In this document: piece by piece, positions 17,852 through 27,949 of the stretch | Layout: every line of letters starts with the position of its first letter | Numbering within the stretch: the stretch's first letter is position 1 | Assembly: GCF_014643835.1 (NCBI RefSeq) | Contig: NZ_BMKD01000002.1 | Coordinates: forward strand, 248,001-312,000 | Source: Mucilaginibacter rubeus | GTDB lineage: Bacteria; Bacteroidota; Bacteroidia; Sphingobacteriales; Sphingobacteriaceae | DNA: 64,000 bases | Direction of reading: 5' to 3' | Notes under the pieces: model-generated | Databases searched by the model: none | The model's input: the letters and a program-made list of their open reading frames with translations, nothing else | Told to the model about the DNA's origin: nothing | Made by a program: the position numbers and the translations under genes

Positions 17852-20800
17852 TCAGGCTACCGTTTCGGTTTCAATCTCTATTTCTTTCCCGGCAGGTTTA
17901 CCGCTTATGCGTTCCTGGAGCGACTGGAAGATGATGAACAGTACCGGGATCACAAATACACCGAATATGGTACCGATCAGCATCCCGCCTACAGCGCCTG
18001 TACCTATCGAGCGGTTACCTTCGGCTCCTGCTCCTGATGCAATCATTAGCGGGACTAAACCCAGTATAAATGCGAAAGATGTCATCAGAATAGGTCTTAA
18101 ACGGGCAACCGAACCATCAATAGCGGCCTGCACAATGCTTTCGCCGTTTCGCCTGCGGGCTACCGCAAACTCAACTATCAGGATGGCGTTTTTGGCTAAC
18201 AGACCGATGAGCATAATGAGGGTGATCTGCAAATAAATATTGTTTTGGATACCGAAGATCTTAGCGAAAATAAACGCGCCGGCCAAACCTATGGGCAGTG
18301 ATAGCAATACTGCAAATGGCAGGATATAACTCTCGTACTGTGCACTTAATAAGAAGTACACAAACACCAAACACAGCAGGAAAATAAAAATAGTTTGGCT
18401 ACCGCTGGCAATCTCCTCGCGGGTAAGGCCCGAAAACTCGAACCCATAACCGGCAGGCAATGTTTTTGCGCCTACTTCCTGTATGGCTTTAATGGCATCG
18501 CCCGTACTGAAGCCCGGTTTCGGAGCGCCGTTTACCGAAATAGAAGTAAACAGGTTAAAACGGTTAACTGATTCAGGGCCGTAAACCTTTTTCAGCGTAA
18601 CAAACTCTGATATAGGCGCCATGGTATTATTGGCATTCCGTACATACATATTGTTCAGGCTGCCGGTAGTACCCCTGTAAGCGGCATCGGCCTGGATCAT
18701 TACACGGTATTGCTTGCCAAACTCATTAAAGTTGGAGGCATAAACACCGCCAAAATATCCCTGTAAGGCACTTAATACCGAATTTACAGTAATACCGGCA
18801 TCCTTACATTTAGCCACGTTAACATCAACCAAAAACTGTGGGAAGTTGGTATTGAAAAACGTAGAAGCATATTGAATTTCGGGACGCTGGTTTAATGCGC
18901 CCAGGAACTTACCGTTTATTTCGGCAAATTTCACAATGTCGCCGCCGGTTTTGTCCTGCACCTGGAACTCGAAGCCGCTGCTGTTACCAAAGCCCTGTAA
19001 GGTTGGCGGAGCAAAGAACAGGACGGTAGCACCTTTAATTCCGGCTGTCATGCCAAATAGTTTACCGATAACGGTGTTCACATCAGATCCTTTGGCCGTA
19101 CGTTTGTCCCAGGGTTTCAGCTTAACCATGATTAAGCCATATGAACCACCCGCGCCGCTCAGTATGCCCTGGCCGGCAACCCGGATAGTCGATTCCACTT
19201 CGGGCAGGGACCTTACCATACCTGATACCTTGTCGATAACTTCGGTCGTACGCTCCAGTGATGCGGCTGGCGGCAATGAGATATCACCAATAATAAAACC
19301 CTGATCTTCATTAGGCACAAAGCCCGATGGCGTTGTTTTTAACAGGAACCAGAATATCAGCCCAAAAACCGCAATGCCGGCAATGGAGAGCCATTTTTTG
19401 GCCGCAAGAAAGCTTACAGATTTTTTGTACTTGCGGGTAATTGTATCAAAACTGGTATTAAAGGCTGTATAAAACCTTTGTAACAGGCCTGTTTTATGAT
19501 GCTCACCTTCGGGATGCGGTTTCAATAACAGCGCGCACAATGCCGGGCTTAATGTTAAAGCGTTTACTGCTGATATAAAAATCGCGACAGCAAGCGTTAA
19601 ACCAAACTGTTTATAAAACACCCCGGTTGAACCGGTAATGAACGTAACCGGGATAAACACGGCAGCCATTACCAAAGTGATAGATACGATTGCCCCGCTG
19701 ATATCATTCATGGCGCTGATTGTAGCCGCTTTTGCCGATTTAGCCCCATGATCGAGCTTAGCGTGCACGGCCTCAACTACCACAATGGCATCATCCACCA
19801 CTATACCGATAGCCAGCACCATAGCAAACAGGGTGAGCAGGTTAATGGTAAAACCAAACAGTTGCAGAAAGAAAAAAGTACCCACAATAGCCACAGGCAC
19901 CGCGATAGCCGGGATCAGTGTGGAACGGAAATCCTGAAGGAATACGAACACTACGATAAACACCAATACAAATGCTTCAATCAGGGTGTGCACAACTTTT
20001 TCTATCGAAGCATCTAAAAAGTCATTAACACTAAAAAGGGAAGTATAACTAATGCCCGCGGGGAACGTTTTCGACGCGGCCTCAATAGTCTGCTCGCAGT
20101 TTTTAATTAACTCATGCGCATTTGAACCCGCGGTTTGATAAATGGCTATAGCTACCGCAGGTTTGCCATTCATGGTAGTAGCATTGGCGTAACTTTGCGC
20201 GCCAAGCTCAATCCGCGCTATATCTTTCAGGCGCAACAGCTGCCCCTTGGTTGATGAGCGGATCACAATGTTTTCAAACTCGGGCACGCTGGTAAGCCTG
20301 CCTTTGTACTTTAATACGTACTGGAACGACTGATTATCGTTCTCTCCTACTTTACCCGGCGCGGCCTCAATATTTTGCTCGGCCAGGGCACTGTTCACAT
20401 CATCCGGTACAAGGCCGTAAGTGGCCATTACATCAGGCTTTAACCAAATACGCATGGAGTAATCCTGTATGCCAAATGAGGACGCGTCACCTACACCGCT
20501 GATACGCTTGATCTGCGGCAGCACGTTAATGTTGGCGTAGTTTTGCAAAAATTTCTCGTCGTAACTTTTATTATCGCTCGAAAGGGAAAATACCATCACC
20601 ATGCTGCTTTGCCGTTTACTGGTGGTAACGCCCGCCTTGGTAACCTCGGCAGGGAGCAAACTGGTGGCTTTTGACACCCTGTTCTGCACATTTACCGCCG
20701 CCAGGTCGGGGTCGGTGCCTTGTTTAAAATAAACAGTGATAACAGCGCTGCCGTCATTACTTGCAGTAGAGGTCATGTAGGTCATGTTTTCCACGCCGTT

Positions 20801-21007
20801 AATTTGCTCTTCGAGCGGTACGATAACACTTTTCATTACCACTTCGGCATTAGCGCCCTGGTATGATGCGGATACCTGCACGGTAGGCGGTGCTATATCG
20901 GGGTATTCTGATATGGGCAAGGTTGTAAGGCCCAGGATACCCAGTATGACTATAATTACCGATATTACGGTAGATAGTACTGGTCGTTCAATGAATGTAC
21001 GTAACAT
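17852..21007 (-). CDS. RND multidrug efflux pump, HAE-1 family (AcrB type)
   Basis: A 1051-residue inner-membrane proton/drug antiporter. Twelve membrane segments are expected; the N-terminus FIERPVLSTVISVIIVILG is the usual first segment. The proton-relay motif reads GIVVDDAIVVVEAV (D405-D406, equivalent to AcrB D407-D408), and the partner lysine is present in LAKNAILIVEFA. The two large periplasmic porter loops are intact. It lies between adaptor and channel genes. It is the more canonical of the two pumps in this window: the second pump has Asp-Asn at the relay position. Confidence 0.96.
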   Translation of the reverse strand: MLRTFIERPVLSTVISVIIVILGILGLTTLPISEYPDIAPPTVQVSASYQGANAEVVMKSVIVPLEEQINGVENMTYMTSTASNDGSAVITVYFKQGTDPDLAAVNVQNRVSKATSLLPAEVTKAGVTTSKRQSSMVMVFSLSSDNKSYDEKFLQNYANINVLPQIKRISGVGDASSFGIQDYSMRIWLKPDVMATYGLVPDDVNSALAEQNIEAAPGKVGENDNQSFQYVLKYKGRLTSVPEFENIVIRSSTKGQLLRLKDIARIELGAQSYANATTMNGKPAVAIAIYQTAGSNAHELIKNCEQTIEAASKTFPAGISYTSLFSVNDFLDASIEKVVHTLIEAFVLVFIVVFVFLQDFRSTLIPAIAVPVAIVGTFFFLQLFGFTINLLTLFAMVLAIGIVVDDAIVVVEAVHAKLDHGAKSAKAATISAMNDISGAIVSITLVMAAVFIPVTFITGSTGVFYKQFGLTLAVAIFISAVNALTLSPALCALLLKPHPEGEHHKTGLLQRFYTAFNTSFDTITRKYKKSVSFLAAKKWLSIAGIAVFGLIFWFLLKTTPSGFVPNEDQGFIIGDISLPPAASLERTTEVIDKVSGMVRSLPEVESTIRVAGQGILSGAGGSYGLIMVKLKPWDKRTAKGSDVNTVIGKLFGMTAGIKGATVLFFAPPTLQGFGNSSGFEFQVQDKTGGDIVKFAEINGKFLGALNQRPEIQYASTFFNTNFPQFLVDVNVAKCKDAGITVNSVLSALQGYFGGVYASNFNEFGKQYRVMIQADAAYRGTTGSLNNMYVRNANNTMAPISEFVTLKKVYGPESVNRFNLFTSISVNGAPKPGFSTGDAIKAIQEVGAKTLPAGYGFEFSGLTREEIASGSQTIFIFLLCLVFVYFLLSAQYESYILPFAVLLSLPIGLAGAFIFAKIFGIQNNIYLQITLIMLIGLLAKNAILIVEFAVARRRNGESIVQAAIDGSVARLRPILMTSFAFILGLVPLMIASGAGAEGNRSIGTGAVGGMLIGTIFGVFVIPVLFIIFQSLQERISGKPAGKEIEIETETVA

Positions 21008-21058
21008 ATTGTTTATGTTGATGCCGGGTAAAAAGGAATCCGGCCGGTGTTGTGAAAA

Positions 21059-22231
21059 TTATTTTAGATCCTTATATACCGCGGCGTTTTCCTGTACTTC
21101 CGGTTTGATAACCATGCCGTCTTTTAAACTGCCTGCGCCATCGGTAACAATGGTATCACCTGCCTTAAGGCCTTCGGTCACTACATAATATTGGCCTGTG
21201 GTGAGCTCCATAACGCTCACTTCGGTATTTTTAACCGCTCCTTTGCCGTCAACCACATAAACAAAATGCTTTCCCTGCAGCTCATAAGCGGCTTTTTGAG
21301 GGATCAGCACGGCATCTTTTACAGTCTGGGGGATCTGTATAGTAGCACTTCCGCCGCTGCGGATCAGGCCAACAGGGTTTGGGAATGCGGCCCGGTAACT
21401 TGCCGATCCGGTTTCGGTATTAATTAAACCGCTGATGGTTTCCACCTTACCTTTTTCGGCATAAGTGCTGCCATCCGGCAATACCAGTGAAACAGGAGGC
21501 GTGTTGGCCAGCTTTTCATTCATGGTTTTTCCCTTTACCGTTCTCGAAAAATCAAGCAGCTGCTTTTCATTCAGCGCGAAGTAAGCATACACCTTACCGA
21601 TATTGGACACTGTTGTTAAAGGCTGCGCGGTTGAACCGGTGATAAGGCTACCTAATTTATAAGGAATGGCCCCTACCACGCCATCAACCGGGCTGGTTAT
21701 GACCGTATAACCTAAATTGGTTTTGGCGTTTGCTAAACTGGCTTTTGCCTGGGCAAGGGTAGCCTTGCGGGCTTTTAATGTATACTCCGCCGATTCAAGC
21801 TCATAGTGGCTGATGATATCTTTTTCAACCAACGGCCTGGTTTTGTTAACCTGCAATTGGGCAGCACTTACATCAGCTTCGGCACTAGCGATGGCCGCGG
21901 TGGCGGTGTTTACGTCCTGGGCATATTGCGGCGCGCTGAGCTTAAAAAGCAGCTGGCCCTTTTTTACAACGCTGCCCTCGTCAATGTAGATCTTATCTAC
22001 ATAACCATCAACTTTAGGACGGATCTCTATATTTTGCTGCCCCTGGAGCGTGGCAGGGTATTCGTTGTTCAGCGTAGCGTCATGTAAACTGATTTTAAAA
22101 ACCGGGTAGCTTTGTGGTGGCTGGGGAGCTCCCGCAGCCATGGCACCGCCCTGATTTTGGCTGCCGCCGCATGACGACAGTAGAATTAAGGCGGCCCCAA
22201 AGCCGGTTAGCAGTTGAACTGTATTTTTCAT
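21059..22231 (-). CDS. RND efflux periplasmic adaptor (membrane fusion protein)
   Basis: A 390-residue adaptor. The ATG at 22231 gives a lipoprotein signal (LILLSSCGGSQ, Cys21); an upstream GTG at 22321 adds 30 residues with no signal character and is rejected. Domains: barrel-sandwich halves around the helical hairpin (IEIRPKVDGYVDKIYIDEGSVVKKGQ, then the coiled hairpin, then TSPVDGVVGAIPYKLGSLI), a beta-barrel, and a membrane-proximal domain. It links the pump to the channel. First structural gene of the operon, 51 bp before the pump gene. Confidence 0.94.
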   Translation of the reverse strand: MKNTVQLLTGFGAALILLSSCGGSQNQGGAMAAGAPQPPQSYPVFKISLHDATLNNEYPATLQGQQNIEIRPKVDGYVDKIYIDEGSVVKKGQLLFKLSAPQYAQDVNTATAAIASAEADVSAAQLQVNKTRPLVEKDIISHYELESAEYTLKARKATLAQAKASLANAKTNLGYTVITSPVDGVVGAIPYKLGSLITGSTAQPLTTVSNIGKVYAYFALNEKQLLDFSRTVKGKTMNEKLANTPPVSLVLPDGSTYAEKGKVETISGLINTETGSASYRAAFPNPVGLIRSGGSATIQIPQTVKDAVLIPQKAAYELQGKHFVYVVDGKGAVKNTEVSVMELTTGQYYVVTEGLKAGDTIVTDGAGSLKDGMVIKPEVQENAAVYKDLK

Positions 22232-22306
22232 AAATATAAACTTGTAGTTATTGGAGTGAATTGATATTGAAGACATTGTGATGTGTGTTAAATTATTTTG
22301 TTTGAC

Positions 22307-22319
22307 GATTACGTTAATC
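22307..22319. promoter_or_regulatory. Candidate TetR operator upstream of the efflux operon
   Basis: GATTA-CGT-TAATC is a short perfect-arm palindrome in the 102-bp gap between the tetR gene and the adaptor gene. A site for the adjacent TetR protein is plausible; only one copy is seen. Confidence 0.3.
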
Positions 22320-22333
22320 ACCGGATAAATTTT

Positions 22334-22921
22334 TTACTGGAAAATCATTTTACAGATCATCTTCTTTCGCTCATTAATGAGGCAGGTATAACTTTCATTG
22401 CTCAGGTTAAAGGCCTTTTTATATATGGGCCCCATGATAAGCGGGTATGACATCAGCGAAAACAGGTTCAGCACAAAATGCATGGGGTTCATCCGTTCAA
22501 TATTACCCGCTTCCATTTCGGCGCTGATCTGCTCCATGAACTTATTGATATGGTGAGGCCTGGCCTCGTTTGTGTACTTACAGATGTTTGAATTGATCTC
22601 GGTGATCAAAAAAGTTTCCTGGTAAGGGTAATTGTTGGCCTCAGTTAAAAACAATTCTATAAAACTTTCAACCTTGCTTTTAAATGGCATGTCGGATGCC
22701 ATAACAGCATCAAGGCGGGTTGTTAAAGCAAGCATAGCTTCCTTAAACACCTGCTCAATTAAAACATCCTTAGTGCGGAAATAGTAATTTAACAAGGTGC
22801 GGCTTACACCGGCCGCGTCGGCAATATCCTGGGTATTGGCGTGGAGCCGCCCCTCGGCAAAAAAAATGTGTTTTGCGGTGTCCTTAATTAATTGCTCGGC
22901 ACCTGTGTCCCTTATCGGCAT
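22334..22921 (-). CDS. TetR-family regulator of the adjacent RND efflux operon
   Basis: A 195-residue regulator from the ATG at 22921; a TTG at 22927 is less likely. The helix-turn-helix reads ANTQDIADAAGVSRTLLNYYFRTKDVL. It precedes the adaptor gene on the same strand with a 102-bp gap, the classic position for a local repressor of an RND pump. Ligand unknown. Confidence 0.88.
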   Translation of the reverse strand: MPIRDTGAEQLIKDTAKHIFFAEGRLHANTQDIADAAGVSRTLLNYYFRTKDVLIEQVFKEAMLALTTRLDAVMASDMPFKSKVESFIELFLTEANNYPYQETFLITEINSNICKYTNEARPHHINKFMEQISAEMEAGNIERMNPMHFVLNLFSLMSYPLIMGPIYKKAFNLSNESYTCLINERKKMICKMIFQ

Positions 22922-23202
22922 AAACAAACCTGGCGTTTAACCGGGCACACTATTACGCCCGGCTGCATCAACAACTGATGACAGGGCAAAAGTGGCTCAA
23001 TTATCGTTTTTGCAGAATGTTTAAAGGATGGCGCAATATGTCAAAAAGTCGTTTTTACTAAAAACATTGTAATGAAATGGTAATAATAGTTACAGTGTTG
23101 CAACGATACTTTTCATTTGCAATTAAAATTATAACGGAATATATTATTTAATGGATCTTTGAGATTGGGCTGAGAAGAATTTCTCCAGGGAGGGCTACAG
23201 GC

Positions 23203-24105
23203 TTATAAAGGCGTTTGACGGTATTTACTGGGACTGGTACCGCATTGTTTTTTGAAAAACTTGCTAAAAAAGAATTGATCAGCAAAGTTGAGATAGGCAG
23301 CAATCTGGGCTATGGTTAACGAGGGGTCGTTAAGGGCAACTTTAGCTTCCAGGATCACGATCTCGTCAATGAACTCGCCGGCGGTTTTGCCGGTTATTTC
23401 CTTTACAGTTTGCGAAAGGTATTTAGGGGTGATATTCAGCATGGCAGCGTAAGCCTGTACGCTTCTTTCTTCCTTAAAATGCTGCGGAAGGATTTTTAAA
23501 AACCTAAAGGTCAGTTCTTCCTTACGCGTACCTTTTACTTCCGCTATTTTTTGTTGCTTTTGATATAGTGCACCGATCTCATAAATAAAACCGGTAAAAA
23601 TGCTTAGCACAACTTCATCCTGGAATGCCAGATCATTACGATTATCCATTTTACTTTCAAGGATTTTCATAATTGATATAAGATTATCGGCCGGCTCCTG
23701 ATCAATAACCAGTAACGGATTTACCTGCGATGATAAAAAATCAAACGCTTCCACATTTTTTGTGTGGATACTGGTAGCAGATAGATAAGCCGAGGTAAAT
23801 ATGATCGAGGTAAGCCTGCAATCTGGCGAAACATTCAGAAACTGGCGAACGGTATTGGGCGCTACCATCAGGATGTTATTCTTTTTTAAGTTGTACTCCA
23901 AAAGGTTGGCATTAATTGATAGCTCACCTTCATGAACAAGCGTTAAAAAAAAATGGTCTGACCGGAAGGGATGCAAAATAGGCACCTCAATATCCCCCGG
24001 ATTAAACGACATAATATGCAGGCCTTTATACTGATTGGTAACACCAAGCGGAGCAAGCAATTGCTCCATGGTATGCATCTGTACAGGTCGGATATCTTTC
24101 GGCAT
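23203..24105 (-). CDS. AraC-family transcriptional regulator
   Basis: About 300 residues. The N-terminal half is a cupin-like sensor (FFLTLVHEGELSINANLLEYNLKKNN). The C-terminal 100 residues hold two helix-turn-helix motifs (SVQAYAAMLNITPKYLSQTVKEI and LTIAQIAAYLNFADQFFFSKFFKK), as in AraC/XylS proteins. The ATG at 24105 is preferred because TATTATTG, one base off the -7 consensus, ends 4 nt before it. An ATG at 24156 would add 17 residues and leave only 9 bp after the dgt stop. Targets unknown; no sugar or efflux genes are directly coupled to it. Confidence 0.9.
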   Translation of the reverse strand: MPKDIRPVQMHTMEQLLAPLGVTNQYKGLHIMSFNPGDIEVPILHPFRSDHFFLTLVHEGELSINANLLEYNLKKNNILMVAPNTVRQFLNVSPDCRLTSIIFTSAYLSATSIHTKNVEAFDFLSSQVNPLLVIDQEPADNLISIMKILESKMDNRNDLAFQDEVVLSIFTGFIYEIGALYQKQQKIAEVKGTRKEELTFRFLKILPQHFKEERSVQAYAAMLNITPKYLSQTVKEITGKTAGEFIDEIVILEAKVALNDPSLTIAQIAAYLNFADQFFFSKFFKKQCGTSPSKYRQTPL

Positions 24106-24165
24106 AGGGCAATAATAACTATTATTTGCACGAATTATTACGCCTCGTCCGGGCATTCGTGTATA

Positions 24166-25509
24166 TCAGCTCATTGACGGGAACGAAATCCCCTTAATTT
24201 TTCTGAACAACTCAACCGCATACAGATCGGTCATGCCCGAAACAAAGTCAAGAACGGTCTGGATCTTTGAATAATCGTCATTGGCTTTGGTTAAAAACTG
24301 TTTAGGGATCAGTTCGATCAGTTTCTCGTGGTATTTTGAATTATTTTTTAAATAAGCAGGGACAAACTCTTCCAATAAACCACCCATTACCTTATAACCA
24401 GCAACTTCCTTTTGCACTACCGAACTATAGTTGTAGATCTTTTTTACAGAAACCTTTTCGATTGCTTTCATGGCAGACCGGAGCGGTTCTTCAATCGCAT
24501 CCATCAGCGCCGAATTAAAATCACCGTTCATGATCTCTTCCTGTTTGTCATAAAACAGATTTGAACATTGGTTTACCAAAGTATTTATGGCTATTGCCCT
24601 CAAATAGCCAACTTTGGCATCTGTATCATCAAACTCTTCCAGTCGCTCTTCCATCCTGGGAATAGTACACAACGGTATTAGCAATGCTTTCACTTCCTCA
24701 TAGGAGAGTATTTTAAGGCGATGGGCATCTTCCAGATCAACGACATTGTAGCAAATATCATCCGCAGCTTCAACCAGGTACACCAGGGGATGCCTTTTGT
24801 AAATAAGTTCATCGTCCTCTACCCTGATCAAACCCAAATCATTGGCTATCTTTTCAAAGTCCTGTTGCTCGGAAGCGAAAAATCCGTATTTCTTTCGGTA
24901 GATGATACCCTTTTTATGCCCGGCTACAGATGAACAGGGGTATTTTGCAATAGAAGCGATGGTTGAATAAGTCAATGCCAAACTCCCCCGGCCTTTACCG
25001 GCAAACGGATGCGTTAATAATCTCAGGGCATTGGCGTTACCTTCAAAATGAGTGAGATCTTCCCATTGCTGCGCAGTAACAGTGTCTTTGTAATCCTTAC
25101 CTGCTCCTTCCGCAAAATAATGTGAAATGGCTGATTCGCCCGAATGACCAAAGGCGGGATTACCCAAATCATGGGCTAAGCAGGCGGCAGCCACCATATT
25201 ACCGATCTCACTGATCAGCGGATATTTCCTTTCTACATCCGGATCTTCTTTAAGCATCCGGTTGAAATGCATCCGCCCTAATGAACGGCCCACACTGGCT
25301 ACCTCCAAACTATGGGTAAGCCGGTTATGTACAAAAATACTTCCCGGTAGAGGGAATACCTGGGTTTTGTTCTGTAACCTCCTGAATGGGGATGAAAAAA
25401 TTATCCGGTCGTAGTCCCGCTGAAATTCTGACCGCGCATCGATATGGTTTGCAATATATTTATCCTCGTAACCCCAGCGCTTTGCCGATAACAGTTGATC
25501 CCAGTTCAT
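24166..25509 (-). CDS. dgt: Deoxyguanosinetriphosphate triphosphohydrolase (dGTPase)
   Basis: A 447-residue HD-domain enzyme that splits dGTP (and possibly other dNTPs) into deoxynucleoside and triphosphate, acting on the dNTP pool. The metal-binding residues are visible: HRLTHSLEVA, then AACLAHDLGNPAFGHSGE with the HD doublet, and VEAADDICYNVVDLED later. The start is set at ATG 25509 (MNWDQLL), because the promoter element TACTTTTG ends 24 nt upstream; the TTG at 25536 would overlap that element. Confidence 0.92.
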   Translation of the reverse strand: MNWDQLLSAKRWGYEDKYIANHIDARSEFQRDYDRIIFSSPFRRLQNKTQVFPLPGSIFVHNRLTHSLEVASVGRSLGRMHFNRMLKEDPDVERKYPLISEIGNMVAAACLAHDLGNPAFGHSGESAISHYFAEGAGKDYKDTVTAQQWEDLTHFEGNANALRLLTHPFAGKGRGSLALTYSTIASIAKYPCSSVAGHKKGIIYRKKYGFFASEQQDFEKIANDLGLIRVEDDELIYKRHPLVYLVEAADDICYNVVDLEDAHRLKILSYEEVKALLIPLCTIPRMEERLEEFDDTDAKVGYLRAIAINTLVNQCSNLFYDKQEEIMNGDFNSALMDAIEEPLRSAMKAIEKVSVKKIYNYSSVVQKEVAGYKVMGGLLEEFVPAYLKNNSKYHEKLIELIPKQFLTKANDDYSKIQTVLDFVSGMTDLYAVELFRKIKGISFPSMS

Positions 25510-25533
25510 TATAGTTTGATGTATATAGAGCGG

Positions 25534-25541
25534 CAAAAGTA
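25534..25541 (-). promoter_or_regulatory. -7 promoter element of dgt
   Basis: TACTTTTG on the minus strand matches the Bacteroidota consensus TAnnTTTG exactly and gives a leader of about 20 nt before ATG 25509. Confidence 0.65.
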
Positions 25542-25568
25542 GCTATTATGCATGAAAGAAATAATAGG

Positions 25569-27182
25569 CTACACCACCTCAAAATGCTGCCTTAATTTCT
25601 CTTCTTCCAAATCAAGCAGATCTAATTGCTGCTTTACAATATCATCGCTGATATTTTCTTTTTTATTCAGTGTAAGTAACAAGGCCCGCTGCTGATCCAT
25701 TACATCATTTAAAATTAAGCGGTAATCATGATAAAAATTATCGGCGCGTTGTTCACTGCCATCTTTTTCCCAGTCTTTCAGCAGTTCCATATCGGCACTC
25801 AACCTTAACCTGAATGCCTTGATCATATCGTTGCCGTCTAATCTATCGGCATATTTATCTTCAAGTATTTGTAAAGCTAACCTCGATAACTTTTTCCTGA
25901 CCAACTGTTTTTGCTGTTCCGGCGAAACGGTATAGTCGCGATCGGGCATATTTACAAACTTCACCAATAAGGGCAACGTAAGGCCCTGAACAACCAGTGT
26001 AAACATGATCACCACGAATGTAATAAACAAAATAAGGTTACGTTGAGGAAAGGCAGCGCCCGACGGTAAAAGCTCGGGGATACTCAAGGCAGCGGCAAGT
26101 GAAACCACACCCCGCATCCCTGCCCAACCCAGCAATAACGGCCCCTTCCAACCCGGGCTCGGATCGGCAGTGGTAATGTAACGGCTAATGAATACGGTAA
26201 ATACAGAGGCACCAAAAGTACTGGCTAAACGGGCCAGTATCAGTACACCGGTTATAATGAGGCTATAATTTATCGCCGGTTTCAAACCTTCGGGCCCAAG
26301 CGCCTTGATGATCACCGGAAATTCTAACCCTATCAGTATAAAAACGAAACCGTTTAAAACAAAGGCAACTGTTTCCCAAACGTTAACCCCCTGCAACCGG
26401 CTGCGGTAACTTAATATCACGTGCCGTTGTGACGACAGGAACAACCCGCCGCTTACTACAGCCAGCACTCCCGAAAAGTGAAACTCTTCGGCCGCCATAT
26501 ACATGGCATACGGTGTAATAAACGTAAGGATAATATCAATATTGGCAGTAGTTGGCAACCATCGGTGTATGGTATAAAAAACCAAACCTACTGCCAATCC
26601 TATAACGATACCCATTACAATCACCAGTACAAAACTTAGCGTGGCTTGTCCTAATGCAAATTTGCCTGTAACAACCGCGGCAAGCGCAAACCTGAATATC
26701 ACTAAACTTGATGCATCGTTCATCAAGCTTTCGCCCTCAACAATGGCGATAAAGCGTTTAGGTATTTTAATATTTTTAAGGATATTGCTTGCTGATACAG
26801 CGTCAGGTGGTGAAATTATCCCACCGAGCAAAAAACCCAGGGGCAGGGTAAAACCCGCTATCAGGCTGTTTGACACAACCGCGATTAAACATGATGTTAA
26901 AATAACGATCAGAAACGCAAAGCTGGAGATCACCCTGCGCCATTTCCAGAAATCCTTCCAGGAAGTGTTCCACGCCGATTCATACAACAAAGGCGGCAGA
27001 AAAATAACAAAGATCAGATCGGGCTGTATTTCGATACCTTTCAGAAAAGGAACGAAACCAAGAGGTAAACCGATTAAAACCAATAATATAGGATAAGCTA
27101 TTTTGATTTTTTGCCCCAGCATTACCACAAAAAGGATAACTATTAACAGGCAGGTACATTGAACAATAACGTGATGCAGCAT
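25569..27182 (-). CDS. Na+/H+ antiporter, CPA1 family
   Basis: A 537-residue inner-membrane antiporter with 12 or so membrane segments and a cytoplasmic C-terminal tail of about 120 residues. Family motifs are PPDAVSASNIL (ion-binding Asp region) and EGESLMNDASSLVIFRFA. It exchanges cytoplasmic Na+ (or K+) for protons in pH and salt balance. The start is ATG 27182; the TTG at 27197 is rejected. TATTTTAG (one base off the -7 consensus) ends 4 nt before the ATG, suggesting an almost leaderless mRNA. A 32-bp gap separates it from the dgt start region. Confidence 0.92.
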   Translation of the reverse strand: MLHHVIVQCTCLLIVILFVVMLGQKIKIAYPILLVLIGLPLGFVPFLKGIEIQPDLIFVIFLPPLLYESAWNTSWKDFWKWRRVISSFAFLIVILTSCLIAVVSNSLIAGFTLPLGFLLGGIISPPDAVSASNILKNIKIPKRFIAIVEGESLMNDASSLVIFRFALAAVVTGKFALGQATLSFVLVIVMGIVIGLAVGLVFYTIHRWLPTTANIDIILTFITPYAMYMAAEEFHFSGVLAVVSGGLFLSSQRHVILSYRSRLQGVNVWETVAFVLNGFVFILIGLEFPVIIKALGPEGLKPAINYSLIITGVLILARLASTFGASVFTVFISRYITTADPSPGWKGPLLLGWAGMRGVVSLAAALSIPELLPSGAAFPQRNLILFITFVVIMFTLVVQGLTLPLLVKFVNMPDRDYTVSPEQQKQLVRKKLSRLALQILEDKYADRLDGNDMIKAFRLRLSADMELLKDWEKDGSEQRADNFYHDYRLILNDVMDQQRALLLTLNKKENISDDIVKQQLDLLDLEEEKLRQHFEVV

Positions 27183-27431
27183 GTAGCTAAAATACAATTA
27201 TTGATTGAGTAAAATTTAGATCGCACTTTTTTACCCTTATTCAGAAAACATGAACAAATAATAGTTTTATCTGTTACAGAGACATTCAAGGGCGCAATTG
27301 AAATAAAAAACGAACTCTAAAACGATAAAATCCTAACAAACAGGGATAAAAAATAAAAATAATGTCATTTTATATCAAAAAAAATACAAACTTATTTTAA
27401 CAGCTTCAAATATTTTAGTATTTTCGCAATC

Positions 27432-27833
27432 ATGGCGCCGACGATAAAAAAAATATTCTTCGCATTATTTTTTTTCCAGCTTGCAATAGCTGTAGCCCCT
27501 GCTAACGCCGAATCAATTTTAACCCACTACAAAAAATCCGGCCCGGCTGCCGATTTAATTTCCCGTACCCATCAAAGGATCATCGGTCAAATTCAGCAGC
27601 AGGAAGTACAGGATGATTCACCCGATTCGGATACCAACGAAGCTCACCATAACCGTAACATCATACGCTTTTTACCCAGCCGGGTAAATTATTCGTCGGC
27701 ACTAATGCCTGGTCAGCAGGCCTCACTTGCAGATGTTATATCATTAGTCGAAAAACGACAAAACCAGAATAAATCCATCAAAGGCTTTTTGCCTGCATAT
27801 TACAATTTTCTTTTCAGGCTCAGCCCGTTCTGA
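27432..27833 (+). CDS. Small exported protein of unknown function
   Basis: A 133-residue protein with a clear signal peptide (FFALFFFQLAIAVAPANA, cleavage after residue 26). The mature part is polar, with a Q/D/E/S-rich middle (IQQQEVQDDSPDSDTNEAHH) and a basic-aromatic C-terminus (YYNFLFRLSPF). No family is recognised. It is 116 bp upstream of the second RND operon on the same strand and could be co-transcribed. Predicted periplasmic or surface location is inference from the signal. TATTTTCG, near the -7 consensus, lies just before the ATG. Confidence 0.75.
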   Translation: MAPTIKKIFFALFFFQLAIAVAPANAESILTHYKKSGPAADLISRTHQRIIGQIQQQEVQDDSPDSDTNEAHHNRNIIRFLPSRVNYSSALMPGQQASLADVISLVEKRQNQNKSIKGFLPAYYNFLFRLSPF

Positions 27834-27949
27834 TCCCTTTTCCGTTTCAGATGCCCTTTGCGGCAAATCCATGTTTTATAAATCAAATTTTAACATTGGC
27901 TAATAGTACGTGATTAGCACTGCTATGCCTATAATCTATCCGGAAAAAA

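Noticed and set aside
22232-22321. GTG start 30 codons upstream for the first efflux adaptor
   Set aside because: The added residues have no signal character and would bury the lipoprotein signal that begins at ATG 22231.
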